In this document: one piece after another, positions 23,135-33,869 of the stretch
Position numbering within the stretch: the stretch's first letter is position 1
How the letters are laid out: each line of letters begins with the position of its first letter
Assembly (NCBI GenBank): GCA_964020085.1
Contig: OZ026601.1
Coordinates: 18,396,930-18,460,929 of the forward strand
DNA length: 64,000 bases
Source of the DNA: Micromussa lordhowensis
Lineage: Eukaryota; Cnidaria; Anthozoa; Scleractinia; Lobophylliidae
Direction of reading: 5' to 3'
Program-made: the position numbers and the translations under genes
The notes under the pieces: model-generated
Databases searched by the model: none
What the model saw: the letters and a program-made list of their open reading frames with translations, nothing else
What the model was told of the DNA's origin: nothing

Positions 23135-25675
23135 ATGAGCAAGAAGTGCAAAGTGAATTGGTCGGATATCGATGGAGCGTCACCAAAACCAAAACGCCTT
23201 CACTTGGAAAAGGATGAAACTGACAGTTTGTATCACTGCTACCATTATTGGTAGCAGTCAACGACTGAATAAGATTGATTCTATATCATTTAAGGTTGAT
23301 AACATGAATCTTGATGAAGTAAGTTCGTTTAAGTACTTGGGTATTGTTATCAATAACCGTTTAACTTGGCAAGATCATGTAGATCAAATGTCTTCTAAGA
23401 TAAATAAGAAGCTGGGTCTACTTAAACGTATTCGTTATTGTCTACCTTTGGATGCTAGATTGCTGTTTTTTAACAGCTATGTTCTGCCATTGTTTGACTA
23501 TGCAGATATCGTATGGGGGGATAGAGGCAATTCCACTTTAATGTTGCAACTTCAATCTTTGCATAATAAAGCTGCAAAAATAATTTTAGATTTGCCTATC
23601 GGATCATCTGCAAGCGAGGCCCTGAGTAAATTGAAATGGAGAACTCTCGCAAGACGCAGGGCCGAGCATAGGGCAACTTTTATTTTCAAATGTTTAAATA
23701 ACTTATTTTCACATCGTTTCAATATAGAATTTAATAAAGATAAACATGATTATAATACAAGATGTAAGAACAATATCCGTAAGAGTGCATCTAGTAGAAA
23801 TTGGGGGCATTGGTCTTCTACAAATTTTGCCTCAAATGATTGGAATAAATTAGACCTTTCAATAAGACAAAGCCCATCATTAGCTAGTTTTAAAAGAGCG
23901 TTAGGAAATGTAAATAGCTTTTAGTCTAATTTTTATATATTCATATATTAATCTTCATTTTTCCTTTTGTTTTATTTTAATTTTTGAGGACTCTTTTGTA
24001 AATCACTTATCGGTGAAATTGATTACCTCAATAAAGATTATTATTATTATTACTGCCCAATACAAGAGTGTGACCATGATGGATTTCAAAGTCAAAGAGG
24101 TTGCAGAAAACATGTTAACACCAAGCACAGTTGGTTCTTTTACTTTGATGAAAAGCCCAATTCGAAAGAAATCACAGATTCGCTAAAGTTAGCAAGCAAT
24201 GTTCCAATAGAGAGCACAATTCAAGATCGAACAAGGGAGACAACAAAGCACGCCGTAAAGTTACTTCCCTCATTTTTATTATCTTCTGACATTGGCGAAG
24301 TATTTACGAAATGGCTGACTGGAAGTGGTGGCGGTTACAAGAAAGATCGTGCAGCCCAACAAATAGTTAAAAGATGCTTTAAGTTTCTTAGATTTTGTTG
24401 TGAAGACGAGGAAGAGTTGACTTTTGACGTGGTGGACTTTAGTTTGTGTTCTCCAAATTTGTTGTTCAAGTTTATCGACTACTTACAAGACGAATGCAAG
24501 CTCGGCCATGGTGGGCGTTTGGGCTACATAGATGCTATTTCTGAAATTATCGACTTCAGAAACTTCATGGCGCATCAGAGGCAGTCTTTCAAAAGTTCTC
24601 TGCAACAGAGTTGTACCTCAAAAGAGCGCGAAAGACAGTCGCAAAGATGATGCGATTGCAGTGGACACAAGATTTAGACATTGAGACACTGGAAGCAAGA
24701 GGCCACTGGGCAACAATGGAAGAGCTGTTGGAGGTCGTGAAATTCCATCTGCCGCGCTACGAAAATACCGTGAAGATTTGCAAATCGAGTCCAGCTCAAG
24801 TGAACCCTTCAGACCTGACATTTGCCACGAAATTTGTAGCCATGTATCTGTTCATCAAAGTGAAGGGGTCACGTCCCATGACTTATCAATATTTGACGCT
24901 GGACATGATTGCTACAGCTAAGGAAAAGGGTGGATTCATTGATCAGAAAACGTTCAAGACTGCTGGAAAGTATGGATTTGATTCTTTGATTCTGACCGAT
25001 GCAAACATGCAAGTGCTCAACGGCTACATCTCGTACGTTAGACCTTTGCTTAAACCCCAGTGGGATTTCGTTCTCGTCAACAGAAATGGCGACCAGCATG
25101 GTAAATTGGGCGAGATCATGAGCAAACTGGTGTTTGATGCAATTGGAAAATACATTCATCCCACACGTTATCGCCAAATTGTTGAAACCCAAAGCCTCAA
25201 TCAGCTCACTAGTGAGGAGCAAAGGGTTTTGTCAGAAGACCAAAAACACAGCTCTGCCGTTGCTAAAGTTCACTATCAAAAGCAACGATCCCGTGAAGTT
25301 GCTTTGAAGGGTCACGAGTGCCTACAGAAACTTCAAGGTGCCAAGGGTTCAGAAGTGGACGAGGACGTCCACGCAAGACTCGGAGATTCGACGTGCGAGG
25401 CCTGGCCTTCAGTTGAAAGAGTGCAAAATATCAGCTCCTCCCCCAAAAAGGAGGCCCTGCCTAAAAGAATCTTGTGCTCTCAGAGCAACATTCGTCATGT
25501 TTTGAAATTCACAACAGAAGAGGACGATTTTTTAAAGAAAGGGATAACTAAACACGGATTTGGACAGTGGACTGCTATTTTGAGAGACCATGATTTCGAA
25601 TTTCAAGACGGAAGAACGGCGGACTCTCTATAGAAAAGGGCGGGACTCAAATTTTCATCGGGGCCACGCACCTGA
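23135..25675 (+). pseudogene. Tyrosine recombinase-Myb gene, copy 3, broken by LINE
   Basis: The ATG at 23,135 opens the same protein as copy 4. The zinc finger is split by a LINE insertion (23,240-24,051) between codons of the CPIQEC segment. A one-base deletion in an A run near 24,562 (CAGAAACTTC versus CAGAAAACTTC) shifts frame, and a TAG at 25,631 lies near the end of the Myb domain. The catalytic region (GSRPMTYQYLT, HPTR, KHSS, VHYQ) is intact at 24,611-25,270. The rest is almost identical to copy 4, so the breaks arose after the two copies separated. Confidence 0.9.
23240..24051 (+). mobile_element. 5'-truncated LINE insertion with 5-bp TSD
   Basis: The 812-bp insertion is flanked by ACTGC (23,235-23,239 and 24,052-24,056). 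The frame 23,252-23,924 encodes the C-terminal end of a non-LTR reverse transcriptase (FKYLGIVINNRLTWQDHV, LPLFDYADIVWG, LQSLHNKAAKIILD, then a Cys-poor tail with HDYNTR). It ends with AATAAAGATTATTATTATT, an (ATT)n tail as in CR1/L2-like elements. The same site is empty in copies 4 and 5. Confidence 0.92.
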
Positions 25676-25870
25676 ACTGAACACTCTTCCAAATAAGGCA
25701 TATCTGCTACCCATAAGACTATCAGAAAGCTTATCGTACTTTTGCATTAAACCAAAGATTGCAATACCATGACTAATTCATTTCATAAGTTAATGACTCT
25801 CGTAGTTTTATTCACAGTACCTCGACTAAGTAATAAACATGTCACAAAAGCTTTTCAAATGATCACTCCT

Positions 25871-28800
25871 CTATTGCTGGCTAGAAAAGTACTTAGTAAT
25901 GCTGTTGTTACATGCTCTTTTGGTAGTTTTGGATTGCGCACTGTTTGATCGCGGCCTCTTTCCCCTTGTTTGCGAGCTGGCCTTGCCAGTTGTTGCCTTG
26001 CGTGTTCTCTCGAACGCGGTGTGACTCGTATGCCAGCTGGGTACCTGGGTGATGAAGATGTGTTCGTCGTCGTCTACTGCCTGTCCGGTGCTACAATTCT
26101 GATCACCCGTGTGGTCACCCGGATCTTCTTGCGCACACTCTTCTTCGTGCTGTGTTGCAGAGACCGACGACTCGCCAAGCTCTTCTGGGATTGGCAAGGC
26201 CGCGAACACACTCTTCACTAAATGTTCATGGCTGTTTTGGAGGACACCTAGAGACACACAGCCCCCTTTTTGTTTCTTGCAAGGCCTCGCAGGAACCGAG
26301 TGTTCCAAGGTTGCGGTGGTGGTTCTTCAACTTGTCTTCGAGGACTTCGCGGTATGCCGCCAATGACTTTTGCATCTCGGGATCGAGACAAGTGAAGATG
26401 GACTTGACGCAGTCATGTAGCTCCTTCTCCGCACTAAGTAACCAGTGGCCTTCATATGCTTTGCGTGCCTTCTCACGTCGCAACTCCTTCTGGGCCGCTT
26501 CCTGGGCATCGATGAACCTCTGGAGATCCTTTGCAATTGGACTGGGAACGGGCTCGTCTGGGTCATCGGGCACGAGGCTCAGGTTCTGGCTCGAGACGCC
26601 CTTGGCCCTAAGCAGATTCTTTCTGTGTCTGATTCGCTCTTCTCGCGACCGCTGTTCTTCGGTTCGTCTTCGTTCCTCCATCGTCAGCATCTGCTTGAGG
26701 TGTCTGCGACGCAAACTGCCTGGCTGCAGCTGCTCTATGAATCCTTGCAAGAGCTGCACACGATCTGCAGGGAAGAGACTGTTGGAATCGTGCCCCTAAG
26801 CGTCGTCTGAAATCTCCTCGTCCGTCGTCTCGTCAGCTGGTGCTTCTTTGGTCAAGAGTGCTGGTAAAGACAACGATCTTATCTCCCCCTTCTCCTCTTC
26901 CAGTAGAACACCCTCGGCCGCAGGTGATTCCTCTTCTTGGGCACTACTATCGCAACCACTCTCCGAGTCTTCGTCGTCTTTGGACGCCTTAGCCTTCTGC
27001 GCTGCCCAGACAACACAATCCATGGCGTGCTTTTTCATCCAAGCCGAAGCCTTCTTTTTTGGCTGGGACAGGCTTCGGAAGGAGTACGTTCTCAACCTCC
27101 TGTCCATAGCGGCTTGGTCGGCGGAACCGAATTTCAGCTTTTGCTGTGAGGTAATGAGCATTGGGCACCGGTTGATGAATGCTCGGGCACTTTGGTACTT
27201 CACGTCGTGAGCTGCGTACCCCCCTTGGGTGAGAATTTTCCAGTCATCAATGTCCAACGTGGTTTCCGTGGCCTCGTCTATGAATATCACTTCTGTAAAA
27301 GGCGTTATCATCGACTTGTTGAAGGCCCGTTGCTTTGTGACTGTGGCCACGTTTCCGTGATGGATGAGACCTAGAATGGGAAAGAACAAGCTGGTTTTGC
27401 CACTGTTTGCGTCTCCCACTAAGCACGGTACTTTGTCCTTGTGTCTTTTTTTATTGTAGCTGAGCAGCTTGAGGAAATCGTCACAGAATTTGGCCACCTC
27501 CTGGGGTTCGAGACTGTTTTCGAGAACCTCTCTGAAGTACTTTGGGTCAGGATCTCTCGTTGAGTCAAACGGACAAAACGCTCTGGGTGACACTTTTCCA
27601 ATCTGATGATCTTGAATAGTACCGTTCACGAAATCTCGTCTCTTGATGGACCAAAAACAGCCATTGTTGACCTCGATTAAATCATAGTCAACGGTCAGTG
27701 GCGCGAACAGTTCACAATATGGATCTGCCAAAAGATCAGTGACTTTCTTTATTTCACGTATCAGCCTACTCTTGAAGAACTCGTTCGTTGCTAAAGTGTT
27801 GACGAACGCCCTGGCCTCACATTTGTAAGAGTTAGTGTACTTCGAGCGTGAGTCTTTCTTGTACACCTTCCCTCTATAGCTGGCATAGCCTAGCCTGTTC
27901 ATTGCGATGGCGATGTCGTTGACCAAAACTGTCAGTTTGTCTGAGAGCATTTTGGATTCCACATCAGGTTCCTCGGATGAAGCAGGTGGCTCTGTACTAC
28001 CACTAGCGTTAGCAAAGCCAAATTTGTCAACGCGCAAGCCAGCTCCGATGAGTTTGTCGATTGCTCTTGCTAATGGTTGCTCAAACTGTGGGTTGACGAC
28101 GGTCAGTCGAACGACATTCTCGGTCCCGCATTCGTCTAGGTCCTGCGAGCATAATAATGATATTTCAGGGCCACCAGTACTTTGAACTTCTTTTGCGAAG
28201 CTGCTTCTGTAGGAGCACCGAACCAATTCTTCCATAAAGGGGTTTTTGTGGTCCTTTAACACCTTATATAGCTCCTTCATCGCCTCGCATTCTTTAGCCT
28301 CTACAAATGTTGCCTGATGAAAAGCAAAACAAGAAGCAGAATTGTTAATAACGATGATAGTATTATTATTAACCTGTAAACAAGCAAATCAATGAAAAGT
28401 ATGAACGAACTAATAAATGACTGGTTGGCCCACAGGCTGAATGAGTGAATGAACGAACGAACGAATGAATACGTACTTTGTTAGCTGTGACGCTAACACC
28501 ACATTTTAGCAAAGTTCTGTGAACGACTATGGGGCTCGCTGGAGCACCATTGGGCGTCGTCAAAGCCAGCCAGTAGGTTATGGCGGGACAAAGTGATTTG
28601 TTCACAAGTGCAGGGTTTCCGTCAATCCACTCTTGTGTTGTGGTGCTGGGAATTTGACTGGGGGAATCTTCATCACTCTCATCACTCTCTTCATCGTTGT
28701 CTTCATTTACCTTAGCTTTGCTTTTGGCATGTGTGCTTATAGCACTGAAGAAAAATGCCGCGGACTGAATTCCTGAAAAGAAAGAATGACAATCTCTCCG

Positions 28801-29075
28801 TATGTTTTTTTTTACAATGATTACGCCATTTATTCTAGCTTAAAATGTAAACGTCTATTTGATAAATACCAACCTGAAATGGCGGCATCACAAGGATCAC
28901 GAGTCGTGCAAATCGTCTCCCAAGATCTTTTCAAAGCCTTTTCCTTCGCGTTACAGACACATTTTGCAGTAATAATGCTGCATTTTCCCGAAACAACTGG
29001 ACTGAGAAAGCACAAAGCATTGCCCTTGATGGCCTCACTGTTTAGTTGCCTGCAAGGTTGTTTGGCACGTATCAT
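25871..29075 (-). pseudogene. SF3 helicase gene, copy 3 (one stop, one frameshift)
   Basis: Exons on the minus strand are A 28,874-29,075, B 28,477-28,772 and C 25,871-28,313; donor and acceptor positions equal those of copy 4 minus 7,998. The helicase core is open (Walker A GDANSGKTS, Walker B EVIFIDEA, motif C-like PMLITSQQ, DRRL). An in-frame TAG at 26,793-26,795 (Gln codon in copy 4) and a frame shift near 26,265 break the charged tail. The last 145 residues, ending NNSITKYF (PIP-like), are open again. A possible poly(A) signal AATAAA lies at 25,807-25,812 (minus strand). Confidence 0.88.
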
Positions 29076-29079
29076 CTTC

Positions 29080-29737
29080 GATGGCAGCGGTACAAATGAC
29101 TACAGAGAAATGGCTCCTTATATTTTGGTCGGGCACTTGTGAATTCACAAGGAATAAATCTGACAGAAAATTGCACGTTTGACCATTTTTGCACTTTCGT
29201 TTTCAATATGTCTTGAGGAACAAACTTCGAAAAAGGTGCTAATTGGAGTAGGCGCTGTCACTGCCTAATGAACGTTACGGCCTGTACAATGCTTGATCAA
29301 TACCATTCTAGTACCATGAATTGTTGTTCTTAACTGTCAGCAACTAGAGAAAGCACAAGGAATCTCTCTCGCAAAAAATGCATACTGTACTGTCACAATG
29401 ATGGGAGTTACGTTTCTTAAAATTAACACTGTTCCATTGTTTCGAACTCTGCAGTGATGGCTGCAGTGATGGCTATCCTGCTTCTTCAGGGAATAAATCT
29501 GGTGGTCAAGAACTTTCTGGAATATTCTTCGTTTGTCTGTTTTTGCAAATTCAGAGAAAGGTGCGAATTCCACTCAAACTACAAGAACAGTGGTGCTTCG
29601 GTGATGAAGACAGGAACGAAAGTTGCTTGAAAATGTGATGTGCAGTTGATAATGCAAAATTTTTAAGTAGATATTTGGCTCTTTGGCTCATGATAAATAC
29701 AAACCTATACAACCAAGTATCGCTGAGGTGAACATAA
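29080..29737. other. 5' flank of helicase exon A, copy 3
   Basis: No gene is visible. This probably holds the promoter of the helicase gene. A 12-base tandem, CTGCAGTGATGG, occurs near 29,450. The region is duplicated almost unchanged in copy 4 at 37,080-37,735. Confidence 0.4.
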
Positions 29738-30505
29738 TATATCCTTGTTTCCGTCCATTCCGTGTTATCTGTCTTTTCCGTTTATAAAAAGAGAGTTTTG
29801 CATTGGAAATGCATCCCAATTGGAATCATACACACTGCAAGTTTCCCTGCACCGTAAAACCTTTTCAAAAACAAGCGGAAAGTACTGATCTCACGGATTT
29901 CACGGAAGCTGAATATATTATCATGAACTTCTTCTCTTACCTACTGTAAGTATCACCCAAAAGTAATATATTATTTATTTTAATATATTTTTATTGATTA
30001 CTTACAGTAAGAAAAAGAAGTTAAAGTAGTTAATATATTCTTGTTTCCGTCCATTCCGTGATGTCTGTCTTTTCCGTTGTTAAAAAAAGAGTTTGCATTG
30101 TAAATGCATTCCAATTGGAATCGTACGCACTGCAAGTTATCCTGCATCCCAAAACCTTTTTTAAAAACAAGCGGAAAGTACTGATCTCACGGATTTCGCG
30201 GAAACTGAATATATATCATGAACCTCTTCTCTTACCTACTGTAAGTATCGTCAAGAAATAATATATTATTTATTTCAATATATTTTTACTGATTACTTAC
30301 AGTAAGAAAGAGAAGTTAAAGAAGATGACATATTCTTGTTACCGTCCATTCCGTGATGTCTGTCTTTTCCGTTGATAAAAAAAGGGTTTGCATCTTAAAT
30401 GCATTCCAATTTGGAATCGTACGCCTGCAAGTTTCCCTGCACCCAAAACCGTTCTAAAAACAAGCAGAAAGTACTGACTTCACGGATTTCGCGGAAAACT
30501 AAATA
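29738..30505. repeat. Three hairpin repeats (~296-bp period), right end of copy 3
   Basis: Units start at about 29,738, 30,034 and 30,330 with TTGTTTCCGTCCATTCCGTG or a variant. Each has an inner AATGCATTCCAATT-type near-palindrome and AAGCGGAAAGTACTGATC. The first two have a hairpin whose arms read TCTTACCTACTGTAAGTA and TACTTACAGTAAGAAAAAG around an AT-rich loop of about 55 bases. The third unit is shorter and lacks the hairpin. Confidence 0.88.
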
Positions 30506-30784
30506 CATTCATCTCTTTCTCTCTATAATTCTATGATTTTAACCATTACATCCAGGAACGTTTAAAAGCAAAGGGAACGGGGACATTTGGGAAACGATCT
30601 TCTACATTTCCCAAAATTTTATTATTGCGCGTTTTGCTGCCTTTGAGCGGAACAAACTTCACCAAATTTTAATGATGGTTTCCATTTCTCCTAAGCGCAT
30701 GACTAACGCTTTTTGGAGTTTTTCTTTAGTCGTTTTCTCGTTTTTTCACTGATTTTAAGTTTCGTTGGCTGTTCCTATATTCCA

Positions 30785-30800
30785 AAAAGGAACGTTCCTC
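30785..30800. promoter_or_regulatory. Conserved palindrome AGGAACGTTCCT in left end
   Basis: A perfect 12-bp palindrome at about 30,787-30,798. The same word lies in the left end of copies 1 (about 6,139), 2 (about 12,650), 3 (about 21,919), 5 (about 38,786) and 6 (about 46,357), always between CTGTTCC(T/G)AT and GACTGTTCCTCG. Its half-site GGAAC/GTTCC is the one used in the iterons, so it is probably a binding site for an element protein. That role is inferred. Confidence 0.6.
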
Positions 30801-30905
30801 TAGTATCGACTGTTCCTCGTTTTTGTGTTCCTATTGACCATAAGAGGACCAGATTTTTTGCAAGGTAGGAACAAAACGTTCACTCTAGTGTAAAAGAAGA
30901 ACATT

Positions 30906-31715
30906 TAGTTCCGAGTTCCCAACTGTAAATGGAACACATTGTTCCCAAATTGGTCAATCAGGACTGTTTTGTTCCGAGTTCCTATCTGTGAATGGAACGC
31001 GTTGTTCCCAAATTGGTCACTTAGGACTGTTTAGTTCCCAGTTCCTATCTGTGAATGGAACACATTGTTCCCAAATTGGTCATTGAGGACTGTTTTGTTC
31101 CGAGTTCCTATCTGTAAAGGGAACACATTGTTCCCAAATTGGTCATTTAGGACTGTTTTGTTCCGAGTTGCTATCTGTAAATGGAACACATTGTTCCCAA
31201 ATTGGTCATTTAGGACTGTTTTGTTCCGAGTTCCTATCTGTGCATTGAACACATTGTTCCCAAATTGGTCATTTAGGACTGTTTTGTTCCGAGTTCCTAT
31301 CTGTAAAGGGAACACATTGTTCCGAAATTGGTCATTTAGGACTGTTTTGTTCCGAGTTCCTATCTGTAAATGGAACACATTGTTCCCAAATTGGTCATTT
31401 AGGACTGTTTTGTTCCGAGTTCCTATCTGTGCATTTAACACATTGTTCCCAAATTGGTCATTTGGGACTGTTTTGTTCCGAGTTCCTATCTGTAAATGGA
31501 AAACATTGGTCCCAAATTGGTCATTTAGGACTGTTTTGTTCCGAGTTCCTATCTGTAAAGGGAACACATTGTTCCGAAATTGGTCATTTAGGACTGTTTT
31601 GTTCCGAGTTCCTATTTGTGAATGGAACACATTGTTCCCAAATTGGTCATTTGGGACTGTTTTGTTCCGAGTTCCTATCTGTTAATGGAACACATGGTTC
31701 CCAAATTCCGAATTG
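30906..31715. repeat. 63-bp GGAAC iteron array, copy 4 (~13 units)
   Basis: Regular 63-bp units with GGAACACATTGTTCC from about 30,928 onward. The last unit is altered (GGAACACATGGTTCCC then AAATTCCGAATTGCTG), exactly as in copies 2 and 5, marking a defined right edge of the array about 240 bases before the recombinase ATG. A 5-base word in the second unit reads GCGTTG instead of CATTG; copy 5 shares it, copy 3 does not. Confidence 0.95.
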
Positions 31716-31949
31716 CTGATTTGGCATTCCTATTTTGTTTCCACATCGAGGTGTCTTTTTTGAATGGATCAAGCAATAGGGCACGCACAGACCTGCTTGG
31801 GCAAGTTTGGTTGCATCTTACTGTCATGAATTTTGCACAATGGTAATGAGGGCGGGCAAGTAAGGGCATGCCTTGGCAAATACAAACATATATGCAGTTC
31901 GTTTATTTGTCAACGGTTCCTGTGGGCCAAGTGTTCTTAAAAGGGTAAA

Positions 31950-33674
31950 ATGAGCAAGAAGTGCAAAGTGAATTGGTCGGATATCGATGGAGCGGCACCA
32001 AAACCAAAACGCCTTCACTTGGAAAAGGATGAAACTGACAGTTTGTATCACTGCCCAATACAAGAGTGTGACCATGATGGATTTCAAAGTCAAAGAGGTT
32101 GCAGAAAACATGTTAACACCAAGCACAGTTGGTTCTTTTACTTTGATGAAAAGCCCAATTCGAAAGAAATCACAGATTCGCTAAAGTTAGCAAGCAATGT
32201 TCCAATAGAGAGCACAATTCAAGATCGAACAAGGGAGACAACAAAGCACGCCGTAAAGTTACTTCCCTCATTTTTATTATCTTCTGACATTGGCAAAGTA
32301 TTTACGAAATGGCTGACTGGAAGTGGTGGCGGTTACAAGAAAGATCGTGCAGCCCAACAAATAGTTAAAAGGTGCTTTAAGTTTCTTAGATTTTGTTGTG
32401 AAGACGAGGAAGAGTTGACTATTGACGTGGTGGACTTTAGTTTGTGTTCTCCAAATTTGTTGTTCAAGTTTATCGACTACTTACAAGACGAATGCAAGCT
32501 CGGCCATGGTGGGCGTTTGGGCTACATAGATGCTATTTCTGAAATTATCGACTTCAGAAAACTTCATGGCGCATCAGAGGCAGTCTTTCAAAAGTTCTCT
32601 GCAACAGAGTTGTACCTCAAAAGAGCGCGAAAGACAGTCGCAAAGATGATGCGATTGCAGTGGACACAAGATTTAGACATTGAGACACTGGAAGCAAGAG
32701 GCCACTGGGCAACAATGGAAGAGCTGTTGGAGGTCGTGAAATTCCATCTGCCGCGCTACGAAAATACTGTGAAGACTTGCAAATCGAGTCCAGCTCAAGT
32801 GAACCCTTCAGACCTGACATTTGCCACGAAATTTGTAGCCATGTATCTGTTCATCAAAGTGAAGGGGTCACGTCCCATGACTTATCAATATTTGACGCTG
32901 GACATGATTGCTACAGCTAAGGAAAAGGGTGGATTCATTGATCAGAAAACGTTCAAGACTGCTGGAAAGTATGGATTTGATTCTTTGATTCTGACCGATG
33001 CAAACATGCAAGTGCTCAACGGCTACATCTCGTACGTTAGACCTTTGCTTAAACCCCAGTGGGATTTCGTTCTCGTCAACAGAAATGGCGACCAGCATGG
33101 TAAATTGGGCGAGATCATGAGCAAACTGGTGTTTGATGCAATTGGAAAATACATTCATCCCACACGTTATCGCCAAATTGTTGAAACCCAAAGCCTCAAT
33201 CAGCTCACTAGTGAGGAGCAAAGGGTTTTGTCAGAAGACCAAAAACACAGCTCTGCCGTTGCTAAAGTTCACTATCAAAAGCAACGATCCCGTGAAGTTG
33301 CTTTGAAGGGTCACGAGTGCCTACAGAAACTTCAAGGTGCCAAGGGTTCAGAAGTGGACGAGGACGTCCACGCAAGACTCGGAGATTCGACGTGCGAGGC
33401 CGGGCCTTCAGTTGAAAGAGTGCAAAATATCAGCTCCTCCCCCAAAAAGGAGGCCCTGCCTAAAAGAATCTTGCGCTCTCAGAGCAACATTCGTCATGTT
33501 TTGAAATTCACAACAGAAGAGGACGATTTTTTAAAGAAAGGGATAACTAAACACGGATTTGGACAGTGGACTGCTATTTTGAGAGACCATGATTTCGAAT
33601 TTCAAGACGGAAGAACGGCAGACTCTCTAAAGAAAAGGGCGGGACTCAAATTTTCATCGGGGCCACGCACCTGA
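31950..33674 (+). CDS. C2H2 - tyrosine recombinase - Myb protein (intact, 574 aa)
   Basis: Open from ATG 31,950 to TGA 33,672-33,674. Residues 35-59 form a C2H2-type finger (C35, C40, H54, H59). Residues 135-300 are helical and would be the core-binding part. The catalytic domain follows tyrosine recombinase order: R308 in GSRPMTYQYLT, Lys candidates 333/336/340 in the hairpin, HxxR as H403-P-T-R406, H433 in QKHSSAVAKV, and nucleophile Y442 in VHYQK. Residues 519-563 form a Myb/SANT domain of the telobox type (FTTEEDDFLKKGI, GFGQWTAIL, RTADSLKKR). The expected role is strand cleavage and joining at element ends, as in Cryptons; fusion of a finger and a Myb domain is unusual. The frame is uninterrupted, unlike all other copies here. 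The upstream 235 bases are conserved in copies 2-5 and probably hold the promoter. Confidence 0.88.
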   Translation: MSKKCKVNWSDIDGAAPKPKRLHLEKDETDSLYHCPIQECDHDGFQSQRGCRKHVNTKHSWFFYFDEKPNSKEITDSLKLASNVPIESTIQDRTRETTKHAVKLLPSFLLSSDIGKVFTKWLTGSGGGYKKDRAAQQIVKRCFKFLRFCCEDEEELTIDVVDFSLCSPNLLFKFIDYLQDECKLGHGGRLGYIDAISEIIDFRKLHGASEAVFQKFSATELYLKRARKTVAKMMRLQWTQDLDIETLEARGHWATMEELLEVVKFHLPRYENTVKTCKSSPAQVNPSDLTFATKFVAMYLFIKVKGSRPMTYQYLTLDMIATAKEKGGFIDQKTFKTAGKYGFDSLILTDANMQVLNGYISYVRPLLKPQWDFVLVNRNGDQHGKLGEIMSKLVFDAIGKYIHPTRYRQIVETQSLNQLTSEEQRVLSEDQKHSSAVAKVHYQKQRSREVALKGHECLQKLQGAKGSEVDEDVHARLGDSTCEAGPSVERVQNISSSPKKEALPKRILRSQSNIRHVLKFTTEEDDFLKKGITKHGFGQWTAILRDHDFEFQDGRTADSLKKRAGLKFSSGPRT

Positions 33675-33805
33675 ACTGAACACTCTTCCAAATACGGCAT
33701 ATCTGCTACCCATAAGACTATCAGAAAGCTTATCGCACTTTTGCATTAAACCAAAGATTGCAATACCATGACTAATTCATTTCATAAGTTAATGACTCTC
33801 GTAGT

Positions 33806-33811
33806 TTTATT
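33806..33811 (-). terminator. Possible poly(A) signal of helicase gene, copy 4
   Basis: AATAAA on the minus strand, about 60 bases past the helicase stop at 33,870. It is conserved in copy 3 at 25,807-25,812. Confidence 0.45.
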
Positions 33812-33869
33812 CACAGTACCTCGACTAAGTAATAAGCATGTCACAAAAGCTTTTCAAATGATCACTCCT

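Larger units (their letters stand above)
21708..30573 (+). mobile_element. YR-SF3 element, copy 3 (young, with LINE insertion)
   Basis: The left end GGAACGGGGACATTTGGGAA is at 21,708. A 14-unit iteron array, the recombinase gene split by a LINE, the convergent helicase gene and three hairpin repeats follow, up to the left end of copy 4. Apart from the LINE and array length it matches copy 4 almost base for base at a constant offset of 7,998. The left flank (ACCGAAATG then TAAAAGG) differs from that of copies 4 and 5 but resembles that of copy 6, which helps place the boundary at the GGAACGGG word. Confidence 0.9.

Noticed and set aside
24869..25222. Minus-strand 117-aa frame opposite the recombinase (also 14,080-14,433 and 32,868-33,221)
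   Set aside because: Repeats in every copy only because the sense strand is conserved; no splice or start evidence.
26109..26810. Plus-strand frames of 85-215 aa opposite the helicase gene (also 34,108-34,808)
   Set aside because: Antisense shadows of the helicase coding region; Ser/Arg-rich composition with no independent conservation beyond the opposite strand.
28786..29142. Plus-strand 118-aa frame over helicase exon A (also 36,784-37,140)
   Set aside because: Antisense to exon A, which is supported by splice sites and by homology in copies 1, 3 and 4.
30906..31715. CRISPR-like array
   Set aside because: Units are contiguous with no unique spacers, and the surrounding genes are eukaryotic mobile-element genes with introns.
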